This document shows, piece by piece, positions 7,792-16,941 of a stretch of 64,000 nt of DNA (within the stretch, counting starts at the first letter, position 1; each line of letters opens with the position of its first letter). The notes under the pieces are model-generated. The model saw only the letters and a program-made list of their open reading frames with translations. It was not told where the DNA came from and did no database searches. Both the position numbers and the translations under genes were made by a program. The stretch comes from SZUA-36 sp963753105 (GTDB taxonomy: Bacteria; Pseudomonadota; Gammaproteobacteria; Xanthomonadales; SZUA-36). The stretch is taken from the NCBI GenBank assembly GCA_963753105.1, contig CAVWBD010000008.1, forward strand, positions 1-64,000, read 5' to 3'.

Positions 7792-9450
7792 ATGCGCTTA
7801 ATCCTCACCCTCACCACGGCTCTTGTCGTGATGCTTGCTTCCATAAACACCACCGAGGCCTGCACCATCATCGCGGTCGGCAAAGACGCCAGCGCTGACG
7901 GTTCGGTGCTGATTTCCCAGACGGATACCGGCCAGGACAGCCGGATCTACGTTGTTCACGGTAAAAAGTTCGAGCCCGGCAGCAAGGCGCCGGTGTATTT
8001 CGGCATCCAGGACGCCACCAATGAGCTGAAAGACGATGGAGAAATCCTCGGCTATATTCCCCAGGCGGAACAAACCTATACCTATTTCCACACGGCTTAC
8101 TCCCACATCAACGAGCACCAGCTGGCAATCGCCGAGAGCACCACCGACCAGCACGAGGAGTTGAAGGTCACGCGCGAGACCGGCGGGCAGATCATGACCA
8201 TCGAGCAGGCCATGGTCTTTGCCTTGCAGCGGCACAAGAAAGCCCGTGAGGCGGCACAGTTTATAGGCGACCTGATGACCCAGTACGGGTTCATCCCGTC
8301 CAGCGGTGACGGTTCCGAGTCACTGGTGATCGGTGACACGGAAGAAGCCTGGGTGTTCGAAGTCATGGGCGTGGGGGAAGGCTGGCAGCCCGGTAGTGGC
8401 AAACCCGGAGCCATCTGGGCGGCGCAGCGCTTGCCCGACGACCATGCCACGATGATCCCCAACTACAGCATCATCAAGCAGATCGACTCCGCAGACACCG
8501 CGAATTTCTTGGTTTCCGACAACTACATGCAGGCGGCCATAGACCGGGGTTATTACGACCCGGATTCGGGGCTCCCCTTCGTCTGGCAGGACGTCTATGC
8601 GCCGCTGACCCAGGAGTTCGCGACAGGCCGCTTCTGGCTGTTCCACCAGACCTTTGCGCCAAACTTGTACGACTGGCCCAAGCGGCACCTGGAGGGTGAC
8701 CTTTACAGAAGCCTGAACCAGTATTTCCAGACCGTGGAGCCCTTGTCCATTTACCCGTTTTCCATCAAGCCCGAGAAGAAAATCTCGGTGCGGACGTCAT
8801 GGCTTTCCAGCGCTCGGTCTTCGAAGACACCATTTATGACATACACTTCACAGCCGCAGTGGCTGGTGCCGGGCAGGGATGAGGACGACAACTTCACCGG
8901 CGAATATGTCAAGAGCCCGTTGGCGACGCCGTTTCCGGGCCGCGATCTGCGCGAATTGCTGAAGCTGTCCTACCGCCGCCCTGTGGCGCGTCATCGTGGT
9001 CACAGCGGCATGATCGCGCAATTGCGCGGTTGGCTGCCCGATGCGATCGGCGGCGTGTACTGGATTTTCCTGGACAATCCCTACGTGGGCCCCTATGTGC
9101 CGATGTACGCCGGCAACCTGTCCACGCACGAGTCTTACCAGGTGTACGACCCCGAGCAGTACGACGAGCGCTCAGCGCGCTGGGCGTATGATTTCGTGGA
9201 TAACCTGGCCAGCCTCAAATTCCAGGAAGCGATCAAGGACGTCTGGGCAAAACGCGATCCTTTTGAGCCGGCCATGTTCGACAGCCAGCCCGAAATCGAG
9301 AAGGAAGCCCTGGCGCTTTATGAAGACGATCCGCAGGCCGCCAGGAAATACCTGACGGACTACTCGAACAGCCTGATGGAGCAGGCAACAAGGATGTATG
9401 TCGGGCTGCGCAACGAGTTGATCGTCAATTACACCAACAACCAGGAATGA
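7792..9450 (+). CDS. C69-family dipeptidase (PepD-like), exported
   Basis: An Ntn-fold peptidase that cleaves dipeptides. I start it at ATG 7792 (MRLILTLTTALVVMLASIN), preceded by a GGAG site, and not at the longer frame start at 7714. The 23-residue signal peptide ends TTEA and the mature protein then begins CTIIAVGKDASADGSVLI. The new N-terminal Cys is the expected catalytic nucleophile of the C69 family. Conserved surroundings: ISQTDTGQDSRIYVV, the ALQRHKKAREA segment, SLVIGDTEEAWVFEVMG, and IDSADTANFLVSDN. At 552 residues it has the length of the family. It is intact and ends just before a bidirectional terminator shared with katG. Confidence 0.92.
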   Translation: MRLILTLTTALVVMLASINTTEACTIIAVGKDASADGSVLISQTDTGQDSRIYVVHGKKFEPGSKAPVYFGIQDATNELKDDGEILGYIPQAEQTYTYFHTAYSHINEHQLAIAESTTDQHEELKVTRETGGQIMTIEQAMVFALQRHKKAREAAQFIGDLMTQYGFIPSSGDGSESLVIGDTEEAWVFEVMGVGEGWQPGSGKPGAIWAAQRLPDDHATMIPNYSIIKQIDSADTANFLVSDNYMQAAIDRGYYDPDSGLPFVWQDVYAPLTQEFATGRFWLFHQTFAPNLYDWPKRHLEGDLYRSLNQYFQTVEPLSIYPFSIKPEKKISVRTSWLSSARSSKTPFMTYTSQPQWLVPGRDEDDNFTGEYVKSPLATPFPGRDLRELLKLSYRRPVARHRGHSGMIAQLRGWLPDAIGGVYWIFLDNPYVGPYVPMYAGNLSTHESYQVYDPEQYDERSARWAYDFVDNLASLKFQEAIKDVWAKRDPFEPAMFDSQPEIEKEALALYEDDPQAARKYLTDYSNSLMEQATRMYVGLRNELIVNYTNNQE

Positions 9451-9510
9451 GCGACAAGGTTATGGGCTCCAACTAAAGAAGTCTGGTCCCTTTATCGACG
9501 GCACATAAAG

Positions 9511-9540
9511 AAACGGCGGCGTGATGACACGCCGCCGTTT
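9511..9540. terminator. Bidirectional terminator between the dipeptidase and katG
   Basis: A perfect 13-bp stem (aaacggcggcgtg at 9511-9523, its complement at 9528-9540) closes an ATGA loop. It lies between the convergent ends of the plus-strand dipeptidase and minus-strand katG. The A- and T-flanked ends suit termination in both directions. Confidence 0.8.
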
Positions 9541-9576
9541 GTTCCTGAACAACCACGGGTGTTACCGGTGGTGTGA

Positions 9577-11798
9577 TTAACGCAGGTCGAAGCGATCGAG
9601 GGTCATGACCTTGGTCCAGGCATCCACGAAGTCCGCGCGAACTTCTCCGCCCCGTCATCCGCCGCATAGACTTCGGCGATGGCCCGCAGCTCGGCGTGCG
9701 ACCCGAAGATCAGGTCGACCGGCGTTGCAGTCCATTTCACCTTGCCGGTGGTGCGGTCGCGGCCTTCGTAGATACCTTCGGCCTGTCCGACTTGCTCCAC
9801 TGCGTGGACATGTCGAGCAGGTTGACGAAGAAGTCGTTGCTCAGCGTGCCCGGACGGTCGGTGAACACGCCATGCTCCGACGCCGCCGGCATTGGCATCC
9901 AGGGCCCGCAGGCCGCCGACCAGCACCGTCATTTCCGGCACGGTCAGCGTCAGCAGGTCGGCCCGGTCGACCAGCATGTCGGCCGGCGAGCGGAGATTGC
10001 CCTCGCCGAAGTAGTTGCGGAACCCGTCGGCCTTCGGCTCGAGCACGGCGAAGGACTCGACATCGGTCTGCTCCTGCGAGGCATCCGTGCGGCCCGGCGT
10101 GAACGGAACCTGCACGTTGTGGCCGGCATCCTCCGCCGCCTTCTCGATGGCGGCGGCACCGCCCAGCACGATCAGGTCGGCCAGCGACACTTGCTTGCCG
10201 CCCTTCTGCGCGCCGTTGAAGTCCTTCTGGATGTTTCCAGGGCTTCAGCACCTTGGCGAGCTCAGCCGGATCGTTGACTGCCCAGTCCTTCTGCGGAGCC
10301 AGGCGAATGCGCGCACCGTTGGCGCCGCCGCGCATATCGGTGCCGCGGAAAGTCGCGGCCGATGCCCAGGCGGTCCGGACCAGTTCGGCACGGTCAGCCC
10401 CGAGGCCAGAATCTTGTCTTGAGGCTGCGATGTCGTCCGGCGTCGATCAGATCGTGATCGACCGCGGGCACCGGGTCCTGCCAGATCAGCACTTCGTCCG
10501 GGACATCGGCGCCGAGATAGCGGGCACGCGGGCCCATGTCACGGTGCGTCAGCTTGAACCAGGCCTTGGCGAAGGCCAGCTCGAACTCCTTCGGGGTTTT
10601 CACGGAAGCGCTGCGCGATCTTCTGGTAGCTCGGGTCGAACTTCAGCGACAGATCGGTCGTCAGCATGATCGGCGCATGGCGTTTGGTCGGATCGTGCGC
10701 GTCCGGCACCAGGTTGGCTGCGGCTGCGATCATCGGGAATCCACTGGGTTGCGCCGGCGGGGCTCTTGGTCTGCACCCAGTCGAAGGCGAACAGGTTCTG
10801 CAGATAGTTGGTGCTCCATGCACCGGGGTTACCGTCCATGCGCCTTCCAGGCCGCTGGTGATGGTGTCGTCGGCGTTGCCTTTGCCGCACTTGTTCGTCC
10901 AGCCGAGGCCCTGCTCTTCGATGCGCTGCCGCCGCCGGGCTCCGGCCCGACGCAATCGGCCGGCTTGCGCGCGCCATGAGCTTGCCGAACGTATGGCCAC
11001 CGGCGATAAGCGCCACGGTCTCTTCGTCGTTCATCGCCATGCGCCCGAAGGTCTCGCGGATATCCTGCGCCGCCTGCAGCGGATCGGGGTTGCCGTTCGG
11101 GCCTTCGGGATTCACGTAGATAAGGCCCATCTGCACGGCCGCCAGCGGGTTCTCGAGCATGCGATCGCCGCTGTAGCGTTCGTCAGCGAGGAACTCGTTC
11201 TCGGGGCCCCAGTAGACCAGGTCGGCTCCCAGTCGTCTTCGCGGCCGCCGGCAAAACCGAAGGTCTTGAAGCCCATGTATTCGAGCGCGACGTTGCCGGT
11301 GAGGACCATCAGGTCGGCCCAGGAAATCTTGCTGCCATATTTCTGCTTGATCGGCCACAGCAGGCGCCGTGCCTTGTCGAGGTTGGCATTGTCGGGCCAG
11401 CTGTTCAGCGGGTCGAAGCGCTGCTGCCCGCCGCCGGCGCCGCCGCGACCATCAGCCACGCGGTAGGTGCCCGCGCTGTGCCATGCCATGCGGATGAAGA
11501 ACGGGCCGTAGTTGCCGTAATCGGCCGGCCACCAGTCCTGCGAAGTCGGTCAGCAGGGCCTCGATGTCTTTCTTGACGGCTGCCAGGTCGAGACTGGCGA
11601 ATTCCTCGGCATAGTTGAAGTCCTCGCCCAGCGGGTTCGATTCGGCAGCATGCTGCCGCAGCGGGCGAAGATCGAGCTGCTCGGGCCACCAGAACTGGTT
11701 TGGTTTGGCCGCTCGCCGCATACGCGGGGCCTGTGCGTCATGATGGGTGATATCACCAAGGCCAGGGTAGCCAATAGAGTCATCATGTACTTATGCAT
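9577..11798 (-). CDS. katG: Catalase-peroxidase with a signal peptide, at least eleven frameshifts
   Basis: A haem enzyme that destroys H2O2. The reconstructed length, about 740 codons, is right for KatG. The start at 11798 has an AGGAG site. The signal peptide MHKYMMTLLATLALVIS leads, after a frame change, to HHDAQAPR, so export with cleavage after AQA is likely. The order of family blocks is complete: NQFWWPEQLDL, RMAWHSAGTYR (distal Arg-Trp-His), VYWGPENEFL, MGLIYVNPEGPNGNPDP, VALIAGGHTFGK (proximal His), ITSGLEGAW, PDAHDPTKRHAP, FKLTHRDMGP, RGGANGARIRLAP, VPFTPGRTDASQEQTDVESF, GRDRTTGKVKWTA and the C-terminus KVMTLDRFDLR. These sit in alternating frames with changes near 11725, 11540, 11230, 10975, 10930, 10830, 10740, 10605, 10440, 10345, 10240, 9890 and 9640. 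Order and content are intact, so sequence error is likelier than decay. Confidence 0.9.
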
Positions 11799-11973
11799 AC
11801 GTTTTACTCCTTTTCGGGTTTTGAACACGAGGTTCGTACCAAGCATTAAAGCGCAGTTACGGAATAAACGGAAATTAAAAGATGTGATTGCAGTGATAGG
11901 GTTTGCCTATCGTTGGTTGCAAAACGATAAAAAAACAGATAAAAAGGCCCGTCGCCGGTGCGTGATAAAAGGG

Positions 11974-12462
11974 TCAGAGCTCCTTCGGCCGCAGGACATC
12001 AACAAGTGTCCAGTTTGCGTCCATGGTTTCTGCCCAATCATCCAGATCGCTCTCCAACAGGGCAGCGTTGGCGGTCGTCATGCGAACCCATTGCCCGCCC
12101 AGGTCTGCCACGGCATATTCCCAGCCAGGATTGTGTCCGAGCACCAGCAACGTGGAGGTGTCTTCTGTCAGCGTGGTGCATGCGCTTGCGATCGCGTCCA
12201 GTCCGCCGTGATAGAAATCACTACTGAAGTGCTCTGCTATTGGCTGTGGAAATTCCGCTTGCATACGCTGCCAGGTCTCCCGGGTACGTTCTGAATCACT
12301 GGCAATGACCAGGTCCGGGATCCAGCCGAGATCCCGCAGCCGTGCAGCAATCCGGGGTGCAGCGCGCCGCCCGCGCTTGTTCAGAGGGCGTTGGTGATCG
12401 GTGGTGGCGCCGGAGGTCCAGCTACTCTTGGCGTGGCGCATGATGATGATTCGTTTGCTCAT
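11974..12462 (-). CDS. Histidine phosphatase, SixA-like
   Basis: A 162-residue branch-1 histidine phosphatase. The phospho-acceptor motif is IIIMRHAKSSW (RHG-type, here RHA as in SixA). The second conserved elements are ASDSERTRETWQRM and LLVLGHNPGWEYAV. SixA of E. coli dephosphorylates the HPt domain of ArcB or PTS proteins; the substrate here is not known. I use ATG 12460-12462 (MSKRIIIMRH), which overlaps the stop of the phospholipase D gene by ATGA, so the two are co-translated. Longer in-frame reading upstream lies inside the neighbour and is rejected. The gene is intact. Confidence 0.85.
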   Translation of the reverse strand: MSKRIIIMRHAKSSWTSGATTDHQRPLNKRGRRAAPRIAARLRDLGWIPDLVIASDSERTRETWQRMQAEFPQPIAEHFSSDFYHGGLDAIASACTTLTEDTSTLLVLGHNPGWEYAVADLGGQWVRMTTANAALLESDLDDWAETMDANWTLVDVLRPKEL

Positions 12463-14033
12463 AACTGCCCCTCGGGGAATATCCGGAACAGCCAGGCTTT
12501 GAACCTGAGCCACCGGCCTGCCTGTGGTTCCCTGGTCTCGATCACTTCCTCGCCCTCGATCAAACCGGTCCACCGGAGTTTTCCCTTCTCATTTTCCGTA
12601 ACCCGGTAGGCGAATGAAGGAAGGTTTTTGAAAAAATGCGAGGTAAGGGATTCAGCCAGTGCCGTGCTGTCGATCAAAACCCCGGCTTCGGTGTTGATGT
12701 CTATGGAACGAGGATCGAGATTAAGTGAGCCAACAAAGGTATATCGCCGATCTATGAGTATTCCCTTGGTGTGAAGCGTGACGGAATCGTAGGCCTGGTC
12801 CCGGTCATTCTTCGGTATCTTTGATGCGTCAACCCTGACCTCGTGCATTTCCACACCGGCTTCAATCATGTCGCGGCGGTAACGGGCATACGCACCATGC
12901 ACCGGTACGTGGTTATTGGTCGCCAACGAATTGGTGACGATGACAACCCGCACACCCCTCCCGGTAACACTGCGCCAGAACTCGACACCGTTCTTGCCGG
13001 GAACAAAATACGGTGTTATCACCACCACTTCAGATTCTGCTTCATCAATCACGCCGGCGAGCGCTGTTACCAGTATCTTCTGGTCGGCCGAAACCTTGTT
13101 GAGCAGCTTTTCCGGGTCATCGGTGATGACCTCGCTCATACCAGGGAACAACTCAACCCGGCCCTCGTTGATATCCTGCATTAATGGAGAATGCAGCGCC
13201 TTGCCATAGATCGTCTTGCTTGCTTCGACAACGTCCTTGTCCATGTTCGCACGTGCAGTTTCCAGGTCGGGCGTCTCCTTACCAGTTTCAAAGGCCTCCA
13301 TGGGTACCGACAATTTGTGGTTCCAGAACCGGTCAAAGGTAGCGGAAATTTCTGCAGATACCGACCCAACCGCGAGCACGTCGAAATCCCTGAACTCGGT
13401 GTCATTCAGCAGTTCGAAATACTCATCTGCAATGTTTCGCCCGCCAACAACACTTACCTGGTTGTCGACGGTGAATGACTTGTTGTGCATTCGCCGGTTG
13501 GCGAGTTTGAAATTACCGATGTAATTGACGTAGTAACTACCCCGTCTGCCTATCGGGTTGAACAGTCGTAACTCGATGTTGGGATGCTGGTTCAACAACA
13601 GGAAGGCATCATCATCGACAGTGGTGAAAATATCATCGAGCAATAGACGCACCCGGACACCGCGATCGGCGGCCTCTAACAAGCTGTGGGCAAACAGACG
13701 GCCGGCGGAGTCCGGCTTCATCAGGAAGTACTGGGCGTCGATGCTGCGTTCCGCCCGAGCGATCAGGGCAAGCCTGACACCCAGTGCGTCCAAACCCTTA
13801 GTCAATGGGTAAAACCCGGATTTTCCCGGATGGTTGACGGTCCATTCTGCAACTTCCCTGGCCAGGGAGGTGTCGGAGGTGTCGGCAATCGCCACACTGT
13901 GTTCACGGGGGGAATCCAGTGGTGCGGTCGCGCAAGCTGCCAGGAACAGGAGCAGTACCAGGGATGCAGAGGTTTTGGAAAAGAGGTGATGTTTTGATGT
14001 GCAAGTGATGCGTCCCTGGTGTTGTCGAAACAT
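12459..14033 (-). CDS. Phospholipase D family lipoprotein, ClsC-like
   Basis: A 524-residue protein with two PLD (HKD) motifs: MHNKSFTVDNQVSVVGGRNI at about 180-200 and LHTKGILIDRRYTFVGSLNL at about 425-445, both with the His, Lys and Asp in place. The N-terminus has a hydrophobic stretch ending LLFLAACATAP, a lipobox with Cys, so it is probably a lipoprotein. The pattern and length match ClsC (YmdC), which makes cardiolipin from phosphatidylglycerol and phosphatidylethanolamine; other transphosphatidylation roles are possible. ClsC usually works with YmdB, absent here. It is coupled to the SixA-like gene. Intact. Confidence 0.88.
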   Translation of the reverse strand: MFRQHQGRITCTSKHHLFSKTSASLVLLLFLAACATAPLDSPREHSVAIADTSDTSLAREVAEWTVNHPGKSGFYPLTKGLDALGVRLALIARAERSIDAQYFLMKPDSAGRLFAHSLLEAADRGVRVRLLLDDIFTTVDDDAFLLLNQHPNIELRLFNPIGRRGSYYVNYIGNFKLANRRMHNKSFTVDNQVSVVGGRNIADEYFELLNDTEFRDFDVLAVGSVSAEISATFDRFWNHKLSVPMEAFETGKETPDLETARANMDKDVVEASKTIYGKALHSPLMQDINEGRVELFPGMSEVITDDPEKLLNKVSADQKILVTALAGVIDEAESEVVVITPYFVPGKNGVEFWRSVTGRGVRVVIVTNSLATNNHVPVHGAYARYRRDMIEAGVEMHEVRVDASKIPKNDRDQAYDSVTLHTKGILIDRRYTFVGSLNLDPRSIDINTEAGVLIDSTALAESLTSHFFKNLPSFAYRVTENEKGKLRWTGLIEGEEVIETREPQAGRWLRFKAWLFRIFPEGQL

Positions 14034-14080
14034 CTTAGATTATAAACTTTTCGGGCCATCTCCAAATCCGGGAAGTTATA

Positions 14081-14196
14081 GGGTCAGAGTAAAGTGCCGG
14101 AGCAAAAATCCGGCACTCAGTAACTGGACCACCGGTAATCACCGCGATCGACGACCATGCCGGCATGAACCGGATTCAATTCGATGTATCTACGGG
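14081..14196 (-). pseudogene. REP-like repeat and RAYT transposase fragment
   Basis: Bases 14081-14104 carry the repeat gggtcagagtaaagtgccgg. Next to it, 14117-14196 read on the minus strand encode RRYIELNPVHAGMVVDRGDY followed by RWSSY and a stop. This is the conserved RAYT segment that the intact transposase at 204-891 has as RYIELNPVRAGMV and YRWSS. The rest of the gene is absent. The fragment overlaps the 3' end of the arginine deiminase gene in a different frame. It is too short to work and is a relic. Confidence 0.75.
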
Positions 14197-15416
14197 TTCG
14201 CGCTCGATCGGGCAGGTCATGCAATGACCGCCGCCACGTCCACGCCCGAGTTCGGAAGCTGAGATGGTGATGACCTCGATACCTGCCTTGCGTAACAGGG
14301 CATTGGTGTAGGTATTCCTGTCATATCCGATCACCACGCCCGGGGACAGGGCCACCACGTTATTGCCGTCATCCCATTGTTCTCTTTCCTGCTGGTAGCG
14401 GTTGCCGCCGGTTTGAACGACTTCCAGTTTCCTGATACCCAGGCACTCCGCCGTCACCTCGATCAGGTGCCCTTTTTCAAGCCGCACATCCAGGTCCCCT
14501 TCGTGGTCACCGGGCCGGATGCTGTAGCAACGAAGCGCGTCGCAGACATCCAGGTAGGCTGTCGCCTTGTCGACGTCACACAGGGAAAAGATGGTATCGA
14601 GGTGCATGGCGGCGCGTGAATGCGGCATCTGGCAGGCCACGACGCGTTCTGCGGCGCCCTTGGCGAACAACGCCTGGGCCAACTGGCTGGCGGCCTGGGA
14701 GGTGGTGCGCTCACCCATGCCGATCAACACGCAACCGTTGCCCACGGGCATCACGTCGCCGCCCTCGATAAAGGCCAGCTTCTGGTCGACTTCCGGGTCG
14801 CCCCACCAGATATTCAAACTCCTTCTCGGTGAAGAAGGGGTGATACCTGTAGATCGCAGCGGTCAACAGCGTTTCCTGCCTGCGGGCGGGCCAGAACATC
14901 GGGATTGAGCGTGACACCACCATATATCCAGCAGGTGGTATCACGTGTAAATGTGCTGTTGGGCAGTGGCGCCAGGACAAACCCGTCATCATCGAGGTAG
15001 GAACTGAAGATTCCTTCATGGGGGAATGGCAATTCACTGGCCGCAATGCCACCGATCAGGTGCCTGGCGAGTTGTCGCGAGGGCATTTCATCCAGCCATG
15101 GACGCGCTTCCCTCGCCATCAGCACACCGACGTAGCCCGGTATGATCCTGCGATCGAGAATATATTTACGGCCTTCGGGCATATCCAGCACCTGTTCAAG
15201 CAGGTCGTGCATTTCCAGCACCCTGACACCCCGGTCTTCCATCTTCGAGACAAAATCCCGGTGGTCGCGCTTTGCCTGCTCCACCCAGATCACGTCATCA
15301 TAAAGCAGGTCCGAACAGTTTCTCGGGGTGAGCCGTTCATGGGCCAACCCGGGATGACAGACCATGACGGTCTTCAATACGCCAACTTCGGAGTTCGCAC
15401 CCAAGAGTTTTGCCAT
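14176..15416 (-). CDS. arcA: Arginine deiminase, two frameshifts
   Basis: Hydrolyses L-arginine to citrulline and ammonia. It starts at 15416 (MAKLLGANSEVGVLKTVMV) behind a GAGGAAG site. Family and catalytic motifs in order: CHPGLAHERLTP, STFTRDTTCWIYGGV (substrate Asp), FIEGGDVMPVGNG, MHLDTIFSLCD (catalytic His), and the C-terminal GRGRGGGHCMTCPIERE with the nucleophilic Cys. Frame changes lie near 14895 (after NPDVLARP) and near 14815 (before NIWWGDPEVD). The last few residues (VDTSN and stop) are encoded inside a RAYT fragment, so the original C-terminus may have been replaced. No arcB, arcC or arcD stands beside it. The YfcC-type carrier 7 kb away is distantly related to ArcD, which is only suggestive. 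Confidence 0.9.
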
Positions 15417-15443
15417 TTTTACTTCCTCTTGTTTCCAAATGGC

Positions 15444-15490
15444 AAGGGGTCAGAGCTCTCGTATAAAGAAAGGCTCCGACCCCTTTTTTT
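15444..15490. repeat. REPIN-like inverted repeat with T-run
   Basis: The 13-base arms at 15444-15456 (aaggggtcagagc) and 15473-15485 (gctccgacccctt) are complementary at all but one position and are followed by seven T residues. Two ggggtcagag-type half-sites in opposite orientation are the classic REPIN arrangement. It sits between arcA and the small membrane-protein gene and could also end transcription. Confidence 0.65.
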
Positions 15491-15504
15491 CTGCTTAAGC
15501 GGCC

Positions 15505-15758
15505 TCAAGCGGCGCTTTTTGCAAACCTGTTGTATAGCCATGCCAGGACAGCGCCGCCAATCAGGCCGTCCACAAGCCCCCAGCCCAGGCCCACAAAACT
15601 GCCAGTGGCACTAAGGCTATAGCCGCGATAAACCTGACCGAGCCACGTGGCTCACCAGTCGCGCCATCGAGGATGATGACCCACCATGTCACCAGGAAGA
15701 CTGCTGAACCCCACAAAATGCTGCAGGCCAGTGCAAATGCTTTCGTATCGAGTTTCAT
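15505..15758 (-). CDS. Small two-to-three-helix membrane protein (holin-like family), one frameshift
   Basis: The start at 15758 (MKLDTKAFALACSILWGSAV) has a GGAGG site. The first helix pair continues through FLVTWWVIILDGATGEP. After one lost base near 15635 the frame reads VYRGYSLSATGSFVGLGWG and then LVDGLIGGAVLAWLYNRFAK, ending at 15505. The reconstructed protein has about 84 residues. This matches a widespread bacterial family that databases call bacteriophage holin; it is usually found outside prophages and there is no phage gene nearby, so lysis is not implied. Function unknown. Confidence 0.75.
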
Positions 15759-15921
15759 TGGAATACCTCCTGCTCTCGTTTCCACGCAAAACCGGGATAA
15801 CTAATGGTACACCTCATTATATGGCCATTAAAGAACGTCTGGATTTGCCCTGAATTGGGTCATAAATGAGGTGTGAGGAGGCACTCAACCCCTGGTACTC
15901 TACAAATCCAATAAGGAATTT

Positions 15922-16843
15922 TTACCCATTGGAGGATCTCTTCCACCGTGGTTTAGCGATTTTTCCAGCCTTGATGGCGGCGTACAGCACTAACAGACCG
16001 ATGCCGGTATCAACAAGCAATGCGGGGTAAGAGCCTTCGAGACCGATCGCGCCACCGGTCAACCATTCGGCGCCTGCAACTTTTGTCACCATCCAGCCGG
16101 GGAACAGGATTCCGGAGTTTGCCATCCCGAAAACACCCGCCTGCATAAAATTCCAGCCCGCGTGGAGTCCCCAGCTTAGCCAGATTCGCCGCGTGAGTAT
16201 GAAAGGTGCAATCATCACAATACTGGAGAAGACCAGGAACATTGCAGAGCCAAATGTCTGGTTGGGATTGGCAATGTGAGCAAAGCCAAAAATCACCAGG
16301 CTTGTCGCCAGGGCCACCCAGGTGCCTGCAAATTCCTCAATCAGGCGGAAAACCACACAAAGAAGGATCAGTTCCTGGAGTAATGAGCCAATGCCAAAGG
16401 CGAGAATATTCTTAAGCAAGATCCTTGCAGGCCGGTATTCCTGGATTTCAAAAGTGCCAAACACCGAAATAAGTCCAACAAACAAGACCACCAGGGATGT
16501 TGCCACAAGAAAACCTGCTCCCCACTCCCTGCCGGCACCCGGTAGGCTGATCTCGACAGCCTGTCTTTTTTCAAAGAAACGGCAATACAGACCATAACTG
16601 AGCAGCAATAGCGGGATTGAAACGATCATCCGCAGGATATCAATATTGGTGGCAAGTGGTTCCTCCACCTGCTCGATAACCTGGTAGACGACCAGGGCAT
16701 TGAGAGCCATAAGGGGCAAAAGGAAGGCCGCTAAGACAAAAATCCGCATCAGGGGGAATTGAACAGACGCGCGATTTTTCCTTTGGCACAAAGTTGGAGA
16801 AAAGATCAGCCGGTTTGATAGCTGTATTGAACGGGATAGTCAC
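15922..16843 (-). CDS. CPBP-family intramembrane protease homologue, altered first motif
   Basis: A membrane protein with about eight hydrophobic segments. The CPBP (CAAX protease / bacteriocin-processing) motifs are partly present: motif 2 in IFGFAHIANP and motif 3 in WGLHAGWNF. Motif 1, normally EExxxR, reads LLQELILLCVVFR, so the first Glu is Gln and the Arg is missing at its usual place. The frame open from 16791 covers most of it. A GTG at 16843 with AGGAG upstream reads VTIPFNTAIKPADLFSNFVP and would join after one base change near 16780; I take that as the true start. Whether it is still a protease is doubtful. Confidence 0.7.
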
Positions 16844-16941
16844 ATGCTACTCCTGCGTGCATTGGGTTTGTCGACAATGCAGACTTGCAGGTCACCATTG
16901 AGCAATCAATGGTACGAAACGCTCATTTTGTGGAACTGGTA

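Noticed and set aside
9577..11798. Programmed frameshifting or a new recoding system in katG
   Set aside because: The changes lie at many unrelated sites without slippery heptamers or a common signal, and the same pattern is seen in dozens of unrelated genes. Sequence error explains it better.
15505..15758. Prophage holin
   Set aside because: The family name is misleading; no lysin, structural or integrase gene is nearby, and homologues are chromosomal in many non-phage settings.
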